Notes under the pieces: model-generated
What the model saw: only the letters and a program-made list of their open reading frames with translations
What the model was told of the DNA's origin: nothing
Databases searched by the model: none
Shown: positions 59,587 to 64,000 of the stretch, piece by piece
Layout: each line of letters begins with the position of its first letter
Numbering within the stretch: the stretch's first letter is position 1
Assembly (NCBI RefSeq): GCF_027213945.1
Contig: NZ_JAPWGW010000004.1
Span: forward strand, 62,001 to 126,000
Direction: 5' to 3'
Length of the DNA stretch: 64,000 nt
From: Henriciella marina
GTDB taxonomy: Bacteria; Pseudomonadota; Alphaproteobacteria; Caulobacterales; Hyphomonadaceae
Translations under genes and position numbers: made by a program

Positions 59587-62169
59587 TTAAGCGTCATCGC
59601 TTTTTGCCTTCGCCGTCTTCTTCACTGCTGGTTTTTTCTTTGCGGCAGGCTTCTTCTTTGCCGGTGCCTTTTTCTTGGCGGGCTTTTTCGCCTTGGCTTC
59701 AATCAGCTCGACGGCCTGCTCCAACGTTACCTTATCGGGTGTGACGTCCTTGGGCAGGGTCGCGTTCGTCTTCTTGTGCTTCACATAGGGGCCATAGCGG
59801 CCTTCATACACGTGGATCGGTTCCTCGTCGGCCGGGTGTTTGCCAAGTTCCTTGAGCGGCGTCGCGCCGCGTCCACCGCCGCGTTTGGCCTTCTTGTCCT
59901 CAATCAGCGTCACGGCGCGGTTAAGGCCAATGTCGAACAATTCCTCGATCGTCTGAACATTTGCGAAGGTGCGTTGGTGCTGCACATAAGGACCGTATCG
60001 GCCAAGATTGGCGCGAATCATTTCGCCATCGTCAGGATGCTCACCCACATCGCGCGGCAGCGACAAGAGCTTCACGCCCTGCTCAAGCGTCAGTGATTTG
60101 GGCTCCCACCCCTTCGGCACGCTGGTTCGCTTCGGCTTGTCTTCTCCGCCAGCGGCCATCTCCACATAGGGACCGAAGCGGCCTGTCTTGAGGAAGACCG
60201 GTTCGCCCGTTTCCGGGTGCAGACCGAGCTCTTCGCCTTCGGGATTGATAGCACCTTCCTGCTCACTGTCGGCAGAGAAGGGACGGGTAAACTTGCAGTC
60301 CGGGTAGCGCGAGCAACCAACAAAGGCGCCGTGCCGGCCAAGCTTCAATGAGAGCTCACCTTCGCCGCAAAGTGGACACTCGCGCGGATTCTCTTTCGGA
60401 TTGCCGTTCTCGTCTGTCTTGGGGAAGACGTATGGACCGAGCGCCTCGTTCAGCGCGTCGAGGACGTTGGAAACGCGAAGCTCTTTTGTTTCGGCAATAG
60501 CAGCCTGAAACTGGACCCAGAACTCACGAAGGAAAGCCTTCCAGTCCAGCTTGCCATCGGAAATAACGTCTAACTGCTCTTCAAGCTCTGCGGTAAAGTC
60601 ATACTCAACATAGCGGGCGAAGAAGTTTTCGAGGAAGGCGGTGACCAGACGGCCCTTGTCCTCAGGAATCAGCTGCTTCTTTTCGAGGCGAACATAATCG
60701 CGGTCTTCCAGCGTCGACAGGGTGGACGCATAGGTCGAGGGGCGACCGATGCCGAGCTCCTCAAGGCGCTTCACAAGTGAGGCTTCGGTGAAGCGGGGCG
60801 GCGGTTGGGTGAAGTGCTGGTCGGACTTAGCCTCAATCAGGTCGGCGTGATCGCTTTCCTTCATCTTTGGCAGACGGCCCTCGGCGTCCTCGTCTTCGTC
60901 CCCATCATCCCGCCCTTCAGTGTAGAGCTTGATGAAGCCATCAAACTGGACGACCTGACCGGTCGCCCGAAGCTGGGCGCGGTTGTCCTTCGACATGAAA
61001 TCGAGAGTGGTGCGTTCAAAAACGGCCGCTTCCATCTGGGAGGCGACAGCGCGGCGCCAGATAAGCGTGTAGAGCTTTTTCAGGTCGCCATCGCCGCGAT
61101 ACTCTTCCGGGCGGATGGAGAAATCGGTTGGGCGGATTGCCTCGTGGGCTTCCTGCGCATTCTTCGCCTTCGAAGAATAGCGCCGCGGCTTCTCCGGTAG
61201 GTAGCGGGCGCCATAGTCGCTTTCGATCTGCTTGCGGGAAGCATGGTAGGCCTCTTCGGCCATATTGATGCCGTCGGTTCGCATATAGGTGATGCGACCT
61301 TCCTCGTAGAGCTTCTGCGCGGCGCCCATCGTACGCTTGGCGGTAAAGCCAAGCTTGCGAGAGGCTTCCTGCTGCAGGGTCGAGGTAATGAATGGCGGCG
61401 GCGGATTGCGTTTGACCGGCTTCGATTCAACAGAGCTGACGGTGTAGCCGCCGACCTTCACCGCTTCGAGTGCCGCCGTTGCGCTCTTCTCATCGGGAAG
61501 CGAGAACTTTTTGAGATTGTCGCCGTCCAGAGCGTGCAGGCGCGCCTTGAAGCTCGTGCCATCATTGGCGCGCAAGTCCCCCTCGATCGACCAGTACTCC
61601 TGCGGCTGGAAGGTCTCAATTTCCAGTTCGCGCTGGCAGATGATCCGTAGTGCGACCGACTGCACGCGGCCAGCAGATCGAGAGCCTGGAAGCTTGCGCC
61701 AGAGAACCGGCGAGAGGTTGAAGCCAACAAGGTAATCAAGCGCGCGGCGGGCGAGATAGGCATCGACCAGTTCCTGGTCGATCTCGCGCGGTTGTTCCAT
61801 CGCGGTGGTCACCGCATTCTTGGTGATCGCGTTGAAGACGACCCGCTCAACGGGGATGCCTTTTAGCGCCTTACGTTTTTCCAGCGCTTCCAGAAGGTGC
61901 CAGCTGATCGCTTCGCCTTCGCGATCAGGGTCAGTCGCAAGAATGAGCTTGTCCGCCGACTTGGTCGCTTCGGCGATGTCGCGAATACGGCTCGCAGATT
62001 TGGAGTCAGCCTGCCAGACCATCTCGAAGTCATTGTCAGGATCAACAGAGCCATCCTTCGACGGAAGATCACGGACATGGCCGTACGAGGCGAAAACCTT
62101 GTAGTCCTTGCCAAGATACTTGTTGATCGTCTTCGCTTTTGCCGGCGACTCGACAACGACAACTTTCAT
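59587..62169 (-). CDS. topA: DNA topoisomerase I
   Basis: Relaxes negative supercoils. The 860-residue type IA enzyme has the TOPRIM start VVVVESPAKAKTINKYLGKD, the catalytic Tyr in EEGRITYMRTDGINMAEEA, one clear C4 zinc ribbon (CPLCGEGELSLKLGRHGAF, then CSRYPDC) and several GRFGPYV-type C-terminal repeats. It ends in a Lys/Pro/Ala-rich basic tail. GGAGG lies 9 bases before the ATG. In relatives topA follows dprA; here it follows lptG. Confidence 0.97.
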   Translation of the reverse strand: MKVVVVESPAKAKTINKYLGKDYKVFASYGHVRDLPSKDGSVDPDNDFEMVWQADSKSASRIRDIAEATKSADKLILATDPDREGEAISWHLLEALEKRKALKGIPVERVVFNAITKNAVTTAMEQPREIDQELVDAYLARRALDYLVGFNLSPVLWRKLPGSRSAGRVQSVALRIICQRELEIETFQPQEYWSIEGDLRANDGTSFKARLHALDGDNLKKFSLPDEKSATAALEAVKVGGYTVSSVESKPVKRNPPPPFITSTLQQEASRKLGFTAKRTMGAAQKLYEEGRITYMRTDGINMAEEAYHASRKQIESDYGARYLPEKPRRYSSKAKNAQEAHEAIRPTDFSIRPEEYRGDGDLKKLYTLIWRRAVASQMEAAVFERTTLDFMSKDNRAQLRATGQVVQFDGFIKLYTEGRDDGDEDEDAEGRLPKMKESDHADLIEAKSDQHFTQPPPRFTEASLVKRLEELGIGRPSTYASTLSTLEDRDYVRLEKKQLIPEDKGRLVTAFLENFFARYVEYDFTAELEEQLDVISDGKLDWKAFLREFWVQFQAAIAETKELRVSNVLDALNEALGPYVFPKTDENGNPKENPRECPLCGEGELSLKLGRHGAFVGCSRYPDCKFTRPFSADSEQEGAINPEGEELGLHPETGEPVFLKTGRFGPYVEMAAGGEDKPKRTSVPKGWEPKSLTLEQGVKLLSLPRDVGEHPDDGEMIRANLGRYGPYVQHQRTFANVQTIEELFDIGLNRAVTLIEDKKAKRGGGRGATPLKELGKHPADEEPIHVYEGRYGPYVKHKKTNATLPKDVTPDKVTLEQAVELIEAKAKKPAKKKAPAKKKPAAKKKPAVKKTAKAKSDDA

Positions 62170-62239
62170 ATAGGGTGACCTCCAGAGCGCGGCGGAACTT
62201 GTGTGCGGTGGCGGCCAGTGTCAACAGGTCCGCGGCTTC

Positions 62240-63358
62240 TCATCCGTCTTCGCGGTATGCGAGCACTGCGAGGCTAGCAAAGAGCGCGAAGACCGCAGGT
62301 GCCCAAGCCGCTATAAGCGGCGGCAGCGCACCCGACGCGCCAAGACTGGATGAGAACTGCATTATAAAAAAGACGCCAGCTGCAGCCAGCGCGCCCGTTG
62401 CGACCAAGCGGCTCGTCCCGCCGAGGCGTGACATACGCAGGCATACAAGGGCGCCGATAAGACCCATCGCGGCAAAGAAAAGCGGCATGGCCGTCAGCCC
62501 GTAGAGGCGAACCTTGAACCGGGAAGAGTCGAGGCCAGCCTGACTGGTTTGATGAATGAAACCGGGGAGCCGCCAGAAGCCGATTGTATTGGGCGAGGTG
62601 AAACGGTCGAGCAGCCGGTCTGGATCGAGATCTGTCGGAATGGCGAGCGTCTCCATCCGCTCAGGGGAGCGACCGGGGAGGTTCTCGACAAGGTTCTCAA
62701 TCTGCCAGAAGCCATCGGTGATACGCGCCCGCTCGGCGTCGATCCGACGGACAAACTCATGGCGGTCGGTGGGGCGGCCGTCCTGGAAGACGCGGCTTTC
62801 CTCGATCATCTTCACGTCCTGAAACACCTGACCAGTCTCATCGACCGACTGGGCGCTGATAACGATCTGGGAGTTGCCATCACCCTGACGCAGCCAGACG
62901 TCCTCCCGGCTCGAATCAACGCGAACGCCCCCGGTAATCAGGATGGAATTGCGAGACTGTTCGAACTGGCTGGAAAGTCGCGCGCCGAGCGGATTGAGCA
63001 CCATCATGGAAAACAGGCCAAGCGCCACCGCGATCACCATGACAGGAGCCAGAAACTCCCAGGCTGACAAGCCACTGGCCCGGATAACTGAAAGCTCAGA
63101 TCGTGTGTTCAGACGGTTATAGGCGATCATGGCCGCTACAAGGACGGCGAAGGGCAGGGTCTGCTCGATAAGGCCCGGCAGTTTCATGAAAGACAGGCCG
63201 ACAGCTTCCAGCGGAGAGAGGCTGACATCGCCGCCGACGGTACGAAGCTGTTCGACCACATCGACCAGCATGATCGTTGCAGTGAAGATAGCCAGTACTA
63301 GGGCTAGCCCGCTGAGGAGCTGCCAGATTATATATCTCTGGATGCGGGTCATGAACAT
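62240..63358 (-). CDS. lptG: LPS export ABC permease LptG
   Basis: Inner-membrane permease that, with LptF and the LptB ATPase, pulls lipopolysaccharide from the inner membrane. The 372-residue product has six membrane helices (first near IIWQLLSGLALVLAIFTAT, last near PAVFALFASLAVLAY) and a large periplasmic jellyroll domain between helices 3 and 4. The conserved RSELSVIRASGLSAW coupling region is present. The start is taken at 63358, overlapping the lptF stop (TGATG); an ATG at 63352 is an alternative. Confidence 0.93.
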   Translation of the reverse strand: MFMTRIQRYIIWQLLSGLALVLAIFTATIMLVDVVEQLRTVGGDVSLSPLEAVGLSFMKLPGLIEQTLPFAVLVAAMIAYNRLNTRSELSVIRASGLSAWEFLAPVMVIAVALGLFSMMVLNPLGARLSSQFEQSRNSILITGGVRVDSSREDVWLRQGDGNSQIVISAQSVDETGQVFQDVKMIEESRVFQDGRPTDRHEFVRRIDAERARITDGFWQIENLVENLPGRSPERMETLAIPTDLDPDRLLDRFTSPNTIGFWRLPGFIHQTSQAGLDSSRFKVRLYGLTAMPLFFAAMGLIGALVCLRMSRLGGTSRLVATGALAAAGVFFIMQFSSSLGASGALPPLIAAWAPAVFALFASLAVLAYREDG

Positions 63359-64000
63359 CAGCGTGCCGCTCCCAGAGTGCGTGACGGGACGGAAAGCCGC
63401 CACTTGAAGAAGATGAGCGCAAGCACGGCCGTCGTCCCGAGGGGAACAAGCCACTGGGCGACATTGGCGCCAATACTGCTACGGCTCGCAGATTGCACGA
63501 CAAGCTGGACGATTACGAGCAAAAGTGCGCCGCCCGTGGCGAAAGCAATACGTCTGGAATAACCCCGCCGACTGAAATCGCCGCCAAGCACCGCCATCAC
63601 TGCAATGAGAGCCATTGCGATCGAGACGAGCGGTGTCGTCAGGCGGGCATTGGCTTCGGACAGGAAGGCTTCTTGGTCCTGCAACTCCTGATAACTAGTC
63701 GTGTCGATGTACAGGAGTTCATGGAGATAACGGTCGGACGCCTTCAGAACGACGGCGGCATTGTCATCTACGAATGGCGTCAGGTCGAATGTCGACTGGT
63801 CGAAGTTCAATACAGACAGGGCGCCATTCTCGTCGATCTGATGGATCTGGCCTTCCCACATAATTATACTCGGTACGCCATCGACCTCTACGAAGCGGCC
63901 ACGTTGGGCAAGGTAATCACGCGAATCGGTTTCGGTCGCGCGATTGTCAGAAATCAGCACGCCGATGAGGTCACCGCCGCGTGACTCACGCGCGAAGACC
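63358..64000 (-). CDS. lptF: LPS export ABC permease LptF, C-terminal part (cut by window edge)
   Basis: The frame is open to the right edge; about 213 C-terminal residues are visible. They comprise the end of the periplasmic domain (SRGGDLIGVLISDNRATETD, then GRFVEVDGVPSIIMWEGQIH) and three C-terminal membrane helices (LVSIAMALIAVMAVLGG, RIAFATGGALLLVIVQLVV, WLVPLGTTAVLALIFF). The jellyroll-then-helices layout and coupling to lptG identify it as LptF. The N-terminus and its promoter lie outside the window. Confidence 0.9.
   Translation of the reverse strand, partial: VFARESRGGDLIGVLISDNRATETDSRDYLAQRGRFVEVDGVPSIIMWEGQIHQIDENGALSVLNFDQSTFDLTPFVDDNAAVVLKASDRYLHELLYIDTTSYQELQDQEAFLSEANARLTTPLVSIAMALIAVMAVLGGDFSRRGYSRRIAFATGGALLLVIVQLVVQSASRSSIGANVAQWLVPLGTTAVLALIFFKWRLSVPSRTLGAAR

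Overview
The window is a compact, GC-rich stretch of an alphaproteobacterial chromosome, almost entirely vertically inherited core genes. The organism is most likely of the Hyphomonadaceae/Caulobacterales type. The reasons are the adjacent divK-pleD pair upstream of rpmG, a UrcA-family secreted protein, a GTTC-N7-GTTC (alphaproteobacterial) LexA box at dinB, a DinB with an N-terminal zinc ribbon, and a GatCAB amidotransferase. No insertion sequence, prophage, CRISPR array, tRNA or rRNA was found. No stretch longer than about 300 bases lacks a gene; the longest are the dnaB-rplI gap (about 260 bases) and the region before katE (about 215 bases).

Layout. 1-6.7 kb: the 3' end of a formyltransferase, a small stress-type protein divergent from a large catalase (katE), an orphan prepilin peptidase, a quinone oxidoreductase, an FAD monooxygenase and NnrU. 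6.8-11.5 kb: panB, then a YfgM-like protein, bamB and der (outer-membrane protein assembly and ribosome maturation). 11.5-15.6 kb (minus): radA-cvpA-purF-SDR. 15.7-17.4 kb: urcA with a palindromic upstream site, and an HI0933-type flavoprotein. 17.4-23.1 kb (minus): rpsF-rpsR-rplI, dnaB, alr, mlaE, mlaF. 24.2-31.2 kb (plus): fabD-fabG-acpP-fabF-mltG-yicC-gmk, then fbp. 31.2-36.6 kb (minus): lptD-surA-pdxA-rsmA. 36.7-42.8 kb (mostly minus): ruvX-AEC transporter-pyrB-pyrC-like, then plsY-dprA. 42.9-48.6 kb (plus): gatC, gatA and gatB, interrupted by a pair of paralogous secreted proteins and by small membrane proteins, one of them frameshifted. 48.8-52.2 kb (minus): RidA-GDPD-GNAT-DUF2007-HIT. 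52.2-55.4 kb: dinB divergent from divK-pleD. 55.4-64 kb (minus): usp, then lptF-lptG, topA, a 43-residue membrane protein, rnr, NUDIX and rpmG.

How it works together. The window joins envelope biogenesis (LptF/G/D, SurA, BamB, MlaE/F, MltG, Alr, PlsY, the fatty-acid synthase genes), nucleotide and cofactor synthesis (PurF, PyrB, PanB, PdxA), genome maintenance (DnaB, TopA, RadA, RuvX, DprA, DinB), translation (S6, S18, L9, L33, Der, RsmA, GatCAB) and cell-cycle/c-di-GMP signalling (DivK, PleD).

I see no clearly new defence or biosynthetic system. The points most worth checking are: (1) the about 25-kb block from dprA to topA that sits between lptG and lptD, two genes usually adjacent; (2) a PyrC-like protein that has lost the dihydroorotase metal ligands; (3) tandem paralogous secreted proteins between gatC and gatA; (4) a one-base frameshift in a six-G run of a DoxX-like gene; (5) the operator-like repeat upstream of urcA; (6) an EcfG-like promoter for the small gene beside katE. 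Several starts were moved downstream of the longest reading frame because of ribosome-binding sites or family alignment; these are noted per gene.
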